Part shown: positions 16,799 to 27,620 of the stretch, piece by piece
Layout: each line of letters begins with the position of its first letter
How positions within the stretch are numbered: position 1 is the first letter of the stretch
Source: Acidimicrobiales bacterium
Lineage (GTDB): Bacteria; Actinomycetota; Acidimicrobiia; Acidimicrobiales; JAHEJN01
Direction of reading: 5' to 3'
Length of the DNA: 56,247 bases
Assembly (NCBI GenBank): GCA_024638845.1
Contig: JAHEJN010000003.1
Location: 39,988-96,234 of the forward strand
Program-made: the position numbers and the translations under genes
The notes under the pieces: generated by a model
Seen by the model: the letters and a program-made list of their open reading frames with translations, nothing else
The model's database searches: none
Told to the model about the DNA's origin: nothing

Positions 16799-16799
<1 letters not shown>
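15483..16799 (-). CDS. Exported cyclophilin-type peptidyl-prolyl isomerase lipoprotein
   Basis: A 438-residue lipoprotein: the signal ends LLAGAC (Cys24), then an acidic/Pro-rich linker. A region of about 220 residues of unknown role follows, then a cyclophilin domain at about 255-435. Motifs of the isomerase are ETVNNFVVLSRYGYYDGTALFRTDPSIDIIQGGSP and SSGAQFFFA. The catalytic FHR is here FRT and the QGG loop is kept. Such proteins help fold secreted proteins. Its ATG overlaps the asd stop by one base (TGATG), so it is cotranscribed with an amino-acid gene. A shorter relative is at 19484. Confidence 0.9.
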
Positions 16800-18093
<1,294 letters not shown>

Positions 18094-18193
18094 CTCGTCG
18101 CCGAATCTCGTCGTGTCCCGAAAATAGACCCAGGTCCACCGCCGCCCCTCGCGCGATGATCCGTATGCCTCAGCCCGATCTTCTCGGCGACGC

Positions 18194-19417
18194 TCAGTGC
18201 GTGGACGTGCTGAGCTCGTAGGCATCGTGCAGGACCTGCACGGCCCGCTCGATGTCGCGCTCGGCGATGACACACGAAATCCGGATCGGTGATGTGGAGA
18301 TCATCTGGATGTTGATCTCGGCGGCGGCCAACGTCTCGAACATCGTGGCCGCGACCCCGGGGTTCGACTTCATCCCGGCGCCGATGACCGAGACACGGGC
18401 GATCGACTCGTCGGCGGTCACCGCGACCGCGCCCACCTCCGAGCCCATCGCCTTGCAGACCACCAACGCGTTCGCAAGATCCTCGCGCGGGACGGTGAAC
18501 GAGATGTCGGTGACACCGTCGGCGGAGGTGTTCTGCACGATCATGTCGACGTTGGCCGCCTCGTCGGCGAGGGCGCGGAACACCTGGGCGGCGACACCCG
18601 GCCGATCGGGCACTCCCGACACGGTCACCTTCGCCTCGGAGGTGTCGGGGGTGATGGCCGAAACGATTGCCTGTTCCATGATCTGGTCCTCCTTGGTCAC
18701 GAGGGTGCCGGGTTCCCAGGTGAAGGCCGAGCGAACGTGCAGGGGCACCCCGAACCGCTGGGCGACCTCGACGGAACGCATGGCCGGTTTCGGGCACCCG
18801 ACCGCCGTCATCTCGAGCATCTCGTCGAAGGAGATCCGTTGCACCTTCCGGGCACTGTCGACCATTCGCGGGTCGGTGGTGAACACTCCCGACACGTCCG
18901 TGTAGAGCTCACACGAGTCGGCTCCGAGCGCCTTGGCGAGGGCGACGGCAGTGGTGTCGCTGCCGCCTCGGCCGAGAAAGGTGACGTTGCGGTCCGTCGA
19001 GACGCCCTGGGCGCCGGCGACGACGGCGACGCGGCCGGCGTCGATGGTCTCTCGTACCCGCTCGGGGATGACGTCGAGGATCTTGGCGTTGCGGTGAGTG
19101 GTGTCGGTGAGGAACCCGGCCTGTGACCCGGTGAAGCTGTCGGCGGGAATGTCGAGGTCGTGCAACGCCATGCACACCAGCGCGATCGCCTTGCGCTCAC
19201 CGGCGGTGATGAGCATGTCCATCTCTCGTCCGGGATGGGTCGACGACACCGCTCCCGCGAGACGGAGGAGCTCGTCGGTCTCCTTGCCCATGGCCGACAC
19301 GACCAGAACGACCGAGTCGCCCCGCCGTCGGCATCGGCGGACGTGGTCGGCCACGGCTCGGATCCGATCGGCGTCACCGACCGAGGTGCCGCCGAATTTC
19401 TGCACGAGCAGAGCCAT
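18194..19417 (-). CDS. lysC: Aspartate kinase
   Basis: A 407-residue aspartokinase that phosphorylates aspartate to start lysine, threonine, methionine and diaminopimelate synthesis. It has KFGGTS (7-12), the kinase-fold segment FLGRGGSDTTAVALAKAL, and DPRMVDSARKV. Two C-terminal ACT domains (about 265-400) probably bind lysine/threonine for feedback. ATG 19417 fits the family N-terminus MALLVQKFGG. asd follows after a small gene. Confidence 0.97.
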   Translation of the reverse strand: MALLVQKFGGTSVGDADRIRAVADHVRRCRRRGDSVVLVVSAMGKETDELLRLAGAVSSTHPGREMDMLITAGERKAIALVCMALHDLDIPADSFTGSQAGFLTDTTHRNAKILDVIPERVRETIDAGRVAVVAGAQGVSTDRNVTFLGRGGSDTTAVALAKALGADSCELYTDVSGVFTTDPRMVDSARKVQRISFDEMLEMTAVGCPKPAMRSVEVAQRFGVPLHVRSAFTWEPGTLVTKEDQIMEQAIVSAITPDTSEAKVTVSGVPDRPGVAAQVFRALADEAANVDMIVQNTSADGVTDISFTVPREDLANALVVCKAMGSEVGAVAVTADESIARVSVIGAGMKSNPGVAATMFETLAAAEINIQMISTSPIRISCVIAERDIERAVQVLHDAYELSTSTH

Positions 19418-19483
19418 GGGTCGCCACGGTAACCCGCAGCCCACTCAACGGCACGGAGCCTTTCGTTGGTACCGTGGCCGGCC

Positions 19484-20473
19484 ATGGCGAAGGAAAAGCG
19501 CAGGCGCCAAAGAGCCGCCAGGCAGGCCAAGGCCCAGAAAACTCCCCCCATCGGTGACACGGTCGACGACGGTTCGTTCCCCGACGTCCCCGACGCGGAG
19601 CCCGAACCGGCGGCCAAACCGCAGGTCGAGGTGGTGGCCGCCACGCCTGATCGCAGCGCCAAGGCACCGAAGGACGCAGCCGCCGCCGACGCCCGACGCC
19701 AGGCCGTGCGCAATGTGCGCCTGAAGAAGCAGCGCAACCTCGCCTTCCGCCGCTTCGCCATCATCATGGCCGCGATCGTCGTCACCTTCATCGTCATCGG
19801 CTTCCTGCTGCAAGGTGACGACACCGGCGATGACGTCGTCGCCCAGGACGACGCGAACTACCTCACGTTCCTGACGTCTGACTTCGGTACCGGTGAGTGC
19901 GCCGACGGGACCGGCCCGGTTCCGACCTCGTTCGAAGACGCACCCCAGCAGTGCATCGAACAGGGCGAGGCGTTGCAGGCCACCTTCGAAACGAGCCTCG
20001 GCACGGTCGTGGCCGAGCTCAACACCATCGAGACCTTCGGCACGGCCAACAACTTCGTGAACCTCGCCCGCAGCGGCTACTACGACGGCCTCGAGGTGTT
20101 CCGCACCGACCCACTTGCCAGCACCGTGGCCTCGGGCGCGGCCACCAATGACGAGGCCGACCCTGGTCCGGGTTACACCATTGCCGACGAAGCCGCCGGC
20201 TTCGTCTATGGCCCAGGGATGCTGGCCATGTCCCGCAGCGACGAGGCCGACAGCGCGGGCAGCGCCTACTTCTTCACGGTCGGCACCGAGGCCGAGGTGC
20301 TCGACGCCCAGGGCACCTTCGTCGTGTTCGGTCAGGTCACCGCCGGTCTCGATGTCCTCGAGTCGATCCTCGACCTGCACATCCCCGATGCCGGGAACGT
20401 CACCGGCGGACGACCGAGCACGACCGTCACCGTGAACTCGGTCACGATCGCGCCGATCCCGTCTGCGACCTGA
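19484..20473 (+). CDS. Membrane-anchored cyclophilin-type peptidyl-prolyl isomerase
   Basis: A 329-residue protein with a basic, disordered N-terminal cytoplasmic region (1-90), one membrane helix (about 91-109) and an external cyclophilin domain (about 150-325). It shares with the 15483-16799 lipoprotein TVNNFV-like and SGYYDGLEVFRTDP segments, and DPGPGYTIADE, so the two are paralogs. The QGG loop is replaced by SGA, and the catalytic Arg is in FRT, so activity may be weak. It is divergent from lysC. Confidence 0.88.
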   Translation: MAKEKRRRQRAARQAKAQKTPPIGDTVDDGSFPDVPDAEPEPAAKPQVEVVAATPDRSAKAPKDAAAADARRQAVRNVRLKKQRNLAFRRFAIIMAAIVVTFIVIGFLLQGDDTGDDVVAQDDANYLTFLTSDFGTGECADGTGPVPTSFEDAPQQCIEQGEALQATFETSLGTVVAELNTIETFGTANNFVNLARSGYYDGLEVFRTDPLASTVASGAATNDEADPGPGYTIADEAAGFVYGPGMLAMSRSDEADSAGSAYFFTVGTEAEVLDAQGTFVVFGQVTAGLDVLESILDLHIPDAGNVTGGRPSTTVTVNSVTIAPIPSAT

Positions 20474-20488
20474 GCGACGTCCTGGCCA

Positions 20489-21028
20489 CTACGGCGACTC
20501 GCGACGCGCGCCAGCAGGAGTGTGTCGGGCCGCTCCGAAGGCCACCGAGGTGATGGGCCACGCCCAGCGCGGCAGCTCGAGTCGATCCACCTCGATGACA
20601 CTGAGCCCGGCGCGCCACAGGGCCAGCCGGAACCCACCGTGGATCCGCAGATTGGCCGACACCTCCGTCGCCGGCCGCCACAGTCGCTGGAGCCCACCGA
20701 CGACACCGCTGGTGCGAGTCGGTTCGGCGAACAACAACCGGCCGTCGTCGGGTTCGACGAGCGCGGCCAGACGCGCCGCGTAACCGTCGACGCTGCGTTC
20801 GACGGTGGTACGGAGCACCGACACAACCGTGTCGAAGCTGCGGTCGGTCGGCTCGTCGGACCGACGCGGCGCCCAGGTGACGCCATCGCCGGTGAGGCAC
20901 TGAACCGGTGACAGATCGATCGTGGCCCCGACGGCCCGATCGAGGAGACGACCGACCGGCTCCCGGATCACGGCCCGCGTGACCCGGGTGGCGTCGACAC
21001 CGAGCCGGTCGGTCAGAGGGTTGGCCAT
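20489..21028 (-). CDS. Probable SAM-dependent methyltransferase-like protein, short
   Basis: A 179-residue protein resembling the second half of class I methyltransferases. SFDTVVSVLRTTVERSVDGYAARLAALVEPDDGRLLFAEP matches motifs after the SAM-binding Asp, followed by a C-terminal cap (GFRLALWRAGLSVIEVDRLELP). The usual glycine-rich motif I (GxGxG) is missing from the N-terminus, so it may not bind SAM normally. ATG 21028 chosen; a TTG at 21037 is also in frame. Divergent from aat. Confidence 0.65.
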   Translation of the reverse strand: MANPLTDRLGVDATRVTRAVIREPVGRLLDRAVGATIDLSPVQCLTGDGVTWAPRRSDEPTDRSFDTVVSVLRTTVERSVDGYAARLAALVEPDDGRLLFAEPTRTSGVVGGLQRLWRPATEVSANLRIHGGFRLALWRAGLSVIEVDRLELPRWAWPITSVAFGAARHTPAGARRESP

Positions 21029-21078
21029 CGCCGCCAACGCTACCGTTGCGCCCGCGGCTCGGGCCTAGGGTCTGGTTC

Positions 21079-21765
<687 letters not shown>

Positions 21766-21825
21766 CGACATGACCGCAGGGCACAAAGCTCACACCGACC
21801 CGTCAAGTTCGGCCCGTGCCGGCCG

Positions 21826-22653
21826 ATGGGCAACCCGATGAAGTTGTTGGGTGTCTCCTCCGCGTTCGCCGGCGCTGCCAGCGCCGTGCTCGGTGTGCTC
21901 TCCCTCTCCGACGACCGTCTGGGCCTACCGGCCGGCATCTGCGGTCTACTGGCCGCCATCGGCGCCGTGATGATGCTTCGCGCGTCGCTGGCGCAACGAC
22001 GCGATCTCGTGGCCACTCGTACCCGGCTCGAGCAGCTCGAGCATGCGACCGCCGAGCAGATCCAGGCCCGGCTGAGCGCCGAGGCCGATGCCCGCTCGGC
22101 CCAACATCGTGCCCAGAAGGCCGAGCTCGGCAGCGACCTTCTCGCCGACCGTCTCCGAACCATTCGGGCCCGCACCACGGGCGCGATGAAAGAGCTCACC
22201 GATCCGCTCACCGGACTGTTCGGTGAGGAGTACTTCAGTGCCAGCGTCGATTCCCGAGTGGCGTCGGCTCGCCGGCACCTCCAACCGGTCACCGTCGTGC
22301 TCATCGAGGCGGTCATCGGACTAGCCCACGGGACCCCGAGCCCGGCCGATCCGGTGCGCCTGTCGCGGACCCTCTCCGAGACGCTCCGAGAGGCCGACAC
22401 GGCCTGCCGGCTCATCGACGGCCGCTTCGCCCTCGTCCTCGAGGACACGCCCGAGAACGGTGCGATCTGGACCGTCGAGCGCTTCCGTCGCCAGATCGTG
22501 ACCGAGATCGACGACATCACGGTGTGGGCCGGCGTTGCCGGCTACCCCGCCCACGCCTTCGATGCCGACACAGTGGTCCGGCTGGCCGAGCAGGCGTTGC
22601 ACGCCGCACGCGACTGGGGCCGCGATCGCATCGAAGTGGCGCCGACGCCCTGA
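21826..22653 (+). CDS. Membrane protein with degenerate GGDEF domain
   Basis: A 275-residue protein with two N-terminal membrane helices (about 8-28 and 33-52), a coiled-coil-prone segment (about 55-115) and a C-terminal GGDEF-like domain. DPLTGLFGEEYF marks the domain start, but the catalytic GGDEF is replaced by DGRFA, so it should not make c-di-GMP. It may be a receptor or scaffold (inference). A second ATG at 21838 is possible. It is convergent with the carboxylase operon, with 1 bp between the stops. Confidence 0.8.
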   Translation: MGNPMKLLGVSSAFAGAASAVLGVLSLSDDRLGLPAGICGLLAAIGAVMMLRASLAQRRDLVATRTRLEQLEHATAEQIQARLSAEADARSAQHRAQKAELGSDLLADRLRTIRARTTGAMKELTDPLTGLFGEEYFSASVDSRVASARRHLQPVTVVLIEAVIGLAHGTPSPADPVRLSRTLSETLREADTACRLIDGRFALVLEDTPENGAIWTVERFRRQIVTEIDDITVWAGVAGYPAHAFDADTVVRLAEQALHAARDWGRDRIEVAPTP

Positions 22654-22654
22654 T

Positions 22655-22897
22655 TCAGCGGCGAACCGGAAGCTGAGCCCGAGGCCCGATACCGCGCCAC
22701 CACCGACCGGCGAATCGCCAGTCGTTCGCGGCCGAAGGGGTGACCGCCGCTGCGGGCGGCGGCCACAGCTCGGTGTAGGCGGCCAGAATGGCGGCGATCT
22801 CGGCGGGCGTCGCCCAAGGACGGATGTCGAGGCCGGGCGGTACCTCGATGGAGGCGCTCGACACCACCAAGAGCTCCGTGGACTCGGGATCCGCCAT
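22655..22897 (-). CDS. Acyl-CoA carboxylase epsilon subunit
   Basis: An 80-residue protein with the actinobacterial epsilon-subunit pattern: N-terminal strand ESTELLVVSS, then a helix EIAAILAAYTELWP and a Trp/Arg-rich end (DWRFAGRWWR). Epsilon subunits stabilise and stimulate the beta subunit of acetyl/propionyl-CoA carboxylases. Its ATG overlaps the beta-subunit stop by one base, which supports the call. Confidence 0.85.
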   Translation of the reverse strand: MADPESTELLVVSSASIEVPPGLDIRPWATPAEIAAILAAYTELWPPPAAAVTPSAANDWRFAGRWWRGIGPRAQLPVRR

Positions 22898-24465
22898 CAG
22901 AGCGGCACGTTGCCGTGCTTGCGTTGCGGCAGTTCGATGTGCTTCGAACGCAAGACCGCGAACGCCGCCACGACCTTGGCGCGGGTGTCGACGGGATCGA
23001 TCACGTCGTCGACGAAGCCCTGTTCGGCCGCGATGTAGGGATTGGCGAACCGAGCGGTGTAGTCGGCCACCAACTCGGCTTTGCGAGCAACCGGATCGGC
23101 TGACGACTGGAGCTCGCGCCGGTTGATGATCTCGACGGCGCCCTGTGGCCCCATCACCGCCAGCTCGGCCGACGGCCACGCCAGGGCCACGTCGCACCCG
23201 ACCGACTTCGAGTCCATGACAACGTAGGCACCGCCGTAGGCCTTCCGGGTGGTGACCTGGACGCGCGGCACGGTGGCTTCGCAGTAGGCGTAGAGCAGCT
23301 TGGCGCCGTGGCGGATGATGCCACCGTATTCCTGGTCGACGCCGGGAAGGAACCCGGGCACGTCGACGAGGGTGAGCAAGGGGACGTTGAAGGCGTCGCA
23401 GGTGCGTACGAACCGAGCCGCCTTCTCGGACGACTCGATGTCGAGCACCCCGGCGAGCACCATGGGCTGGTTGCCCACCACCCCGATGGCGTGCCCGTCG
23501 ATACGCGCGAACCCGCACACGATGTTGGGCGCCCATCGGGCGTGGTACTCGAGGAACTCGCCGTCGTCGACGATGGCGTCGATCACCTGTCGCATGTCGT
23601 AGGGCTGATTCGAGCTGGGCGGGAGGATCGTGGCCAGCTCGGGGCAGAGGCGCGCCGGATCGTCGGTGGGGGGGAACGCAGGAGGGCCCTCGAGGTTGTT
23701 GGCGGGGAGATAGGCCAGCAGCGTCTTGACCTCGTCGAGCACTTCCTCCTCGCTGACACCGGTGAAGGTGGCGACCCCGGACTTGCTGGCATGGCTGATG
23801 GCTCCGCCGAGCTCCTCGAGGGTGACCTCTTCGCCGGTGACGGTCTTGACCACATCGGGGCCGGTGATGAACATGTGCGACTTCTCGCGAACCATGAAGA
23901 TGAAGTCGGTCATGGCCGGGCTGTACACCGCTCCACCGGCGCAGGGGCCGAGGATCACGCTGATCTGCGGGATGATGCCCGATGCTGCGACATTGCGACG
24001 GAAGATCCCGCCGTAGCTGTCGAGGCTGGCCACACCCTCCTGGATGCGCGCGCCGGCGCCGTCGTTGAGCCCGATGAGCGGGGCGCCCGTGGACAGCGCG
24101 AGATCCATCACCTTCTGGATCTTGGCGGCGAACACCTCGCCGAGGGCGCCGCCCATCACGGTGAAATCCTGAGAGAAAACGAACACCTTGCGCCCGTCGA
24201 CGGTGCCCCACCCGGTGACGACACCGTCGGTGTAGGGCCGATCGGGGAGGCCCGCCTCGTGGGCCCGATGACGGGCCAGCATGTCGAGCTCGTGGAACGA
24301 TCCCGGATCGAGCAGGTAGTCGAGCCGTTCTCTCGCGAGCATCTTGCCCTTGGCGTGCTGACGTTCGATCGATCGCGCCGAGCCGGCCACCATCGCCTCG
24401 CCCTTGCGTCGGCGCAGGTCGGCCAGCTTGTCGTCGAGCGAGGAGGCGGGCGCAGCGTCGGTCAT
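22897..24465 (-). CDS. Acyl-CoA carboxylase beta subunit (carboxyltransferase)
   Basis: A 522-residue carboxyltransferase that moves CO2 from biotin to acetyl-, propionyl- or longer acyl-CoA. It has MGGALGEVFAAKIQKVMDLAL, the acyl-CoA oxyanion site GPCAGGAVYSPAMTDF, the second oxyanion region VDVPGFLPGVDQEYGGIIRHGAKLLYA and AYGGAYVVMDSKSVG. It most resembles AccD5/PccB. The biotin-carrying alpha subunit is not in the window. ATG 24465 gives the normal N-terminus. Confidence 0.94.
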   Translation of the reverse strand: MTDAAPASSLDDKLADLRRRKGEAMVAGSARSIERQHAKGKMLARERLDYLLDPGSFHELDMLARHRAHEAGLPDRPYTDGVVTGWGTVDGRKVFVFSQDFTVMGGALGEVFAAKIQKVMDLALSTGAPLIGLNDGAGARIQEGVASLDSYGGIFRRNVAASGIIPQISVILGPCAGGAVYSPAMTDFIFMVREKSHMFITGPDVVKTVTGEEVTLEELGGAISHASKSGVATFTGVSEEEVLDEVKTLLAYLPANNLEGPPAFPPTDDPARLCPELATILPPSSNQPYDMRQVIDAIVDDGEFLEYHARWAPNIVCGFARIDGHAIGVVGNQPMVLAGVLDIESSEKAARFVRTCDAFNVPLLTLVDVPGFLPGVDQEYGGIIRHGAKLLYAYCEATVPRVQVTTRKAYGGAYVVMDSKSVGCDVALAWPSAELAVMGPQGAVEIINRRELQSSADPVARKAELVADYTARFANPYIAAEQGFVDDVIDPVDTRAKVVAAFAVLRSKHIELPQRKHGNVPL

Positions 24466-24535
24466 GGTTGCCGCATGGTACTCGCGGCGTTCGAAGCGGG
24501 CCGCACGTCGGCTGGACGAGCCGTAGGCTTCGACG

Positions 24536-25765
24536 ATGAACAGCACTCCAGACCGACGGTTCGATGTCGTGGTGTTCGGCGCCACCAGCTTCGTCGGCCA
24601 GATCCTGTGTCGCCATCTCGTCGAACGGCACGGCACCGACGCATCGCTGCGGTGGGCGATAGCGGGCCGCAATCGGACCAAGCTCGATCAGGTCGCGTCC
24701 GACACCGGTGCCGACGTCGAACGCATCGTGGCCGACGCCTCCGACGTCGACGCCATGCGGTCACTGGTGGCATCTACGCGTGTGGTCGTATCCACTGTCG
24801 GGCCGTACGCGCTGTTCGGTTCCGAGCTGGTTGCCGCCGCCGCCGAGGCCGGCACCGACTACTGCGACCTGAGTGGCGAGCCACAGTGGATGCGGCGCAT
24901 GATCGAGAAGCACCACGAGGCGGCGGCAGCCAGCGGTGCTCGCATCGTGCACAGCTGCGGATTCGACTCGATCCCGTCGGACCTCGGTGTGTGGTTCACC
25001 CAGCAGCAGGCCCACCACCGGTTCGGTGAACCGTGCACCCAGGTCTCCATGCGGGTGAAAGCGTGGAAGGGCACGGCCAGTGGCGGAACGATCGCCAGCA
25101 TGCTCAATGCGGTCGACGAGGCGATGGGCGACAAGGAGCTCCGCCGGGTCATGGGCAGTCCGTACGCACTGGTCCCTCCGGACACACCCAAGGGCCCGCG
25201 TCAACCCGAGGTCCGACTTCCCACCCGCGACGGGGCTTCGGGCGCCTGGGTGGCGCCGTTCGTGATGGCCGCGATCAACACCAAGATCGTGCATCGCACC
25301 CATGCCCTGCTCGGGCGGCCGTGGGGCGAGCAGTTCCGGTACGACGAGGCCATGATGACGGGCACCGGCCCCCTCGGCGCCGTCAAGGCGTCGGCCATGG
25401 TGGGCGGTCTGGGCGGGTTCATGGCCCTCGCGGCGGTGAAGCCGACTCGCCACCTGCTCGGCTGGGTTCTGCCCGAGCCCGGCGAGGGACCGAGCCCCGA
25501 AGCGCAGCTCGCGGGCTTCTACGACATCCGCTTCTACGGCACGACGGCGAGCGGAGACACCATCGTCACCAGGGTCACCGGCGACCAGGATCCCGGATAC
25601 GGGTCAACGGCCAAGATGCTCGGCGAGGTTGCGGTGGCGTTCCTCGATCTCGATCGTTCCGATGTCGGTGGCGGGTTCCTCACGCCGGCCACGGCCTTCG
25701 GCGACGACCTCGTCGACCGCCTCGTCGCCCACGCCGGGCTCACCTTCGGCGTCGTGGAACCCTGA
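24536..25765 (+). CDS. Saccharopine dehydrogenase-like / trans-acting enoyl reductase family protein
   Basis: A 409-residue NAD(P)-binding protein. The N-terminal Rossmann fold is VVVFGATSFVGQ (11-22) and AIAGRNRTKL; then STVGPYALFGSELVAAAAEAGTDYCDLSGE, HSCGFDSIPSDLGV and WKGTASGGT. It resembles the mycobacterial trans-acting enoyl reductase (Rv2953-like) used in lipid synthesis, though substrate is unknown. It is divergent from the acyl-CoA carboxylase, in keeping with lipid metabolism. Confidence 0.88.
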   Translation: MNSTPDRRFDVVVFGATSFVGQILCRHLVERHGTDASLRWAIAGRNRTKLDQVASDTGADVERIVADASDVDAMRSLVASTRVVVSTVGPYALFGSELVAAAAEAGTDYCDLSGEPQWMRRMIEKHHEAAAASGARIVHSCGFDSIPSDLGVWFTQQQAHHRFGEPCTQVSMRVKAWKGTASGGTIASMLNAVDEAMGDKELRRVMGSPYALVPPDTPKGPRQPEVRLPTRDGASGAWVAPFVMAAINTKIVHRTHALLGRPWGEQFRYDEAMMTGTGPLGAVKASAMVGGLGGFMALAAVKPTRHLLGWVLPEPGEGPSPEAQLAGFYDIRFYGTTASGDTIVTRVTGDQDPGYGSTAKMLGEVAVAFLDLDRSDVGGGFLTPATAFGDDLVDRLVAHAGLTFGVVEP

Positions 25766-25790
25766 CCCTCCCCCGTCGGACGGGACTGCC

Positions 25791-26864
25791 TCAGTGGAGC
25801 TCGCGAGCGGTCTGATCGCGCAACATGCGCCGTCCGGCCAGGCCGCCGGTGTCGATCTTGAAGCTGACCTCGGTGTCGTCGAGCTCGGTTCGTGACCGTT
25901 CATGGATCAGGTTGAGGCAGTCGACGTCCTGCAGTACGACGTCCCGGTTCATGCGATGGATGAACTCGTCGACCTCGGGGTCGTCGATGGCGAAATCGCG
26001 GGCCACGGCCCAGAAGTCGAGCGTGGCGTCGTCGTCGGCCGGCGTGATGGCGTAGAGCACCTTCACGTGGGCGGCCTGTTCGTCGTCGCCATCGGGAGCG
26101 ACACCGGCCGGCGCCACCCTCACGTGGAGCAGATAGAAGCCGGGCGGGTGGTACTCGATGTCCTGCCAGCGGTCGATCGGGGTCTCGAGGCCGGTCGACT
26201 CGCGGTAGAAGGGCGGGCATTCGACGCTCTCCATGTGTCGGCTCACGTAGATGACCTCCTCGTAGTCGTCCACGTTGGTCTCGATCGGCGTCTCGGCCAC
26301 CTCGGGGGTGCCGATGTACCCGGCATGCAGGAACGTCTCGTGGGACAGGTCGAGAAGATTGTCGATCAGTAGCCCGTAGGGCGCATCGAGGGGTTCCATC
26401 CCGTTGACCGTGGCCCACCGCTCGTCACCGAACCAGGGCACGTCGGGGATCGCGCTGTGATCGGGCTGGCCGGGATCGCCCATCCACACGAACACCCACG
26501 GCGCCTTCTCGACCAGGGGGCGCACGGTCACGTCGGCCCGGCTCGGGATGCGGTCCTGACCGGGCGCCCACGTGCAGGTTCCGCACGAGTCGAACCGGAG
26601 CCCGTGGTAGCCGCACTGGATCTCGTCGCCGATCAGCTCGCCGGCCGACAGCGGATACCGACGATGCGAGCACCGGTCGGCCATCGCCACCGCCTCGCCG
26701 GCCTCGGTGCGGAACAGCACGAGGTGCTCGCCGGCGACGGTGCGGGGAAGCAGCGAACGACCGACCTCGTCGGAGGACGCGATCACGTACCAGTGCGCCT
26801 TGGGATAGGTGCGGGACAGGTGGACCGCCGTTTCGCGGATCGGTTTCGTGGTCATGGTCGTCAT
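25791..26864 (-). CDS. Rieske non-haem iron aromatic-ring oxygenase (VanA-like)
   Basis: A 357-residue oxygenase alpha subunit. The Rieske [2Fe-2S] motif is Cys65-x-His67 and Cys84-x2-His87. The mononuclear iron site is in DNLLDLSHETFLHAG (two His), with a C-terminal Asp expected near DPEVDEFIHRMNRDVV. The layout resembles vanillate demethylase and related O- or N-demethylases/hydroxylases. It needs a reductase partner that is not adjacent. Direct repeats upstream (26895-26922) could be its operator. Confidence 0.92.
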   Translation of the reverse strand: MTTMTTKPIRETAVHLSRTYPKAHWYVIASSDEVGRSLLPRTVAGEHLVLFRTEAGEAVAMADRCSHRRYPLSAGELIGDEIQCGYHGLRFDSCGTCTWAPGQDRIPSRADVTVRPLVEKAPWVFVWMGDPGQPDHSAIPDVPWFGDERWATVNGMEPLDAPYGLLIDNLLDLSHETFLHAGYIGTPEVAETPIETNVDDYEEVIYVSRHMESVECPPFYRESTGLETPIDRWQDIEYHPPGFYLLHVRVAPAGVAPDGDDEQAAHVKVLYAITPADDDATLDFWAVARDFAIDDPEVDEFIHRMNRDVVLQDVDCLNLIHERSRTELDDTEVSFKIDTGGLAGRRMLRDQTARELH

Positions 26865-26894
26865 GTCGCCACTCCTGAGGTCGTATCACTCTCT

Positions 26895-26922
26895 GGACAT
26901 ACGTCCGACTAGTGGACATACG
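26895..26922. promoter_or_regulatory. Direct repeats in the Rieske/LOG divergent promoter region
   Basis: GGACATACG occurs twice (26895-26903 and 26914-26922), 19 bp apart, and is flanked by inverted GTATC/GATAC (26883-26887 and 26922-26926). This spacing puts both copies on nearly the same DNA face, as for a regulator site. It lies 31-58 bp upstream of the oxygenase start. Confidence 0.45.
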
Positions 26923-26988
26923 ATACCCCATCGCACCCCCCGGTGGAAGCGCGAATGATCACCCCCGGCAACGCCCTAGGGTGACGCC

Positions 26989-27582
26989 ATGCGCCGGATC
27001 TGTGTCTTCTGTGGATCGTCCGACGGGAACCAGGCGGCGCACTCCGCGCTCGCCGTTCGACTGGGGCAGATGTTCGCCGAACGCGACATCGGTCTGGTCT
27101 ACGGGGGTGGACGCGCCGGGATCATGGGCACCATCGCCAACGCCACCATGGCCGCCGGCGGCGAGGTGATCGGGGTGATCCCCCAGGGACTGTTCGGCGG
27201 CGAGATCCCCAACGAGGACATCACCGAGCTGCACCGGGTGCCCGACATGCACGCCCGCAAGTCGCTCATGTACAGCTTGAGCGACGGTTTCATCGCTCTG
27301 CCCGGCGGCTTGGGAACCCTCGAGGAGGTGTTCGAGGCCGCCACCTGGACCACCCTGCGGCTCCACGACACGCCCAAGCGCGTGGTGTTGCTCGATCCCG
27401 ACGGATTCTGGGCCGACCTGATCTCGTTCCTCGACGCCGTGGTCGATGCCGGCTTCGTTCGTCCCTCCAACCGGCGGGTGATCGCCAGGGCGACCTCACC
27501 AGAAGAAGCGCTGGAGATGCTGAAGGTCGAGCTCGACACCGAGGGCTCGCCGTTCCTGGCCGCACCGGAAGACGCCGTCTGA
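26989..27582 (+). CDS. LOG family protein (TIGR00730), cytokinin-riboside phosphoribohydrolase-like
   Basis: A 197-residue Rossmann-like protein with GGGRAGIMG (39-47) and the diagnostic PGGLGTLEE starting at residue 105. LOG enzymes release a nucleobase from nucleoside monophosphates. In bacteria the family was long misnamed lysine decarboxylase. Length and motifs are complete. Confidence 0.93.
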   Translation: MRRICVFCGSSDGNQAAHSALAVRLGQMFAERDIGLVYGGGRAGIMGTIANATMAAGGEVIGVIPQGLFGGEIPNEDITELHRVPDMHARKSLMYSLSDGFIALPGGLGTLEEVFEAATWTTLRLHDTPKRVVLLDPDGFWADLISFLDAVVDAGFVRPSNRRVIARATSPEEALEMLKVELDTEGSPFLAAPEDAV

Positions 27583-27620
27583 GCCCACCGCGCCCGAACC
27601 ACTCGAACCGGCGCGGTACC

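Noticed and set aside
23308-25029. Plus-strand open frame opposite the carboxylase beta subunit
   Set aside because: Composition is typical of an antisense shadow and the real minus-strand enzyme is complete.
25766-25790. Possible bidirectional terminator (CCCGTCGGACGGG) between convergent genes
   Set aside because: The stem is only about 4 bp with a short loop and no T-run; too weak to call.
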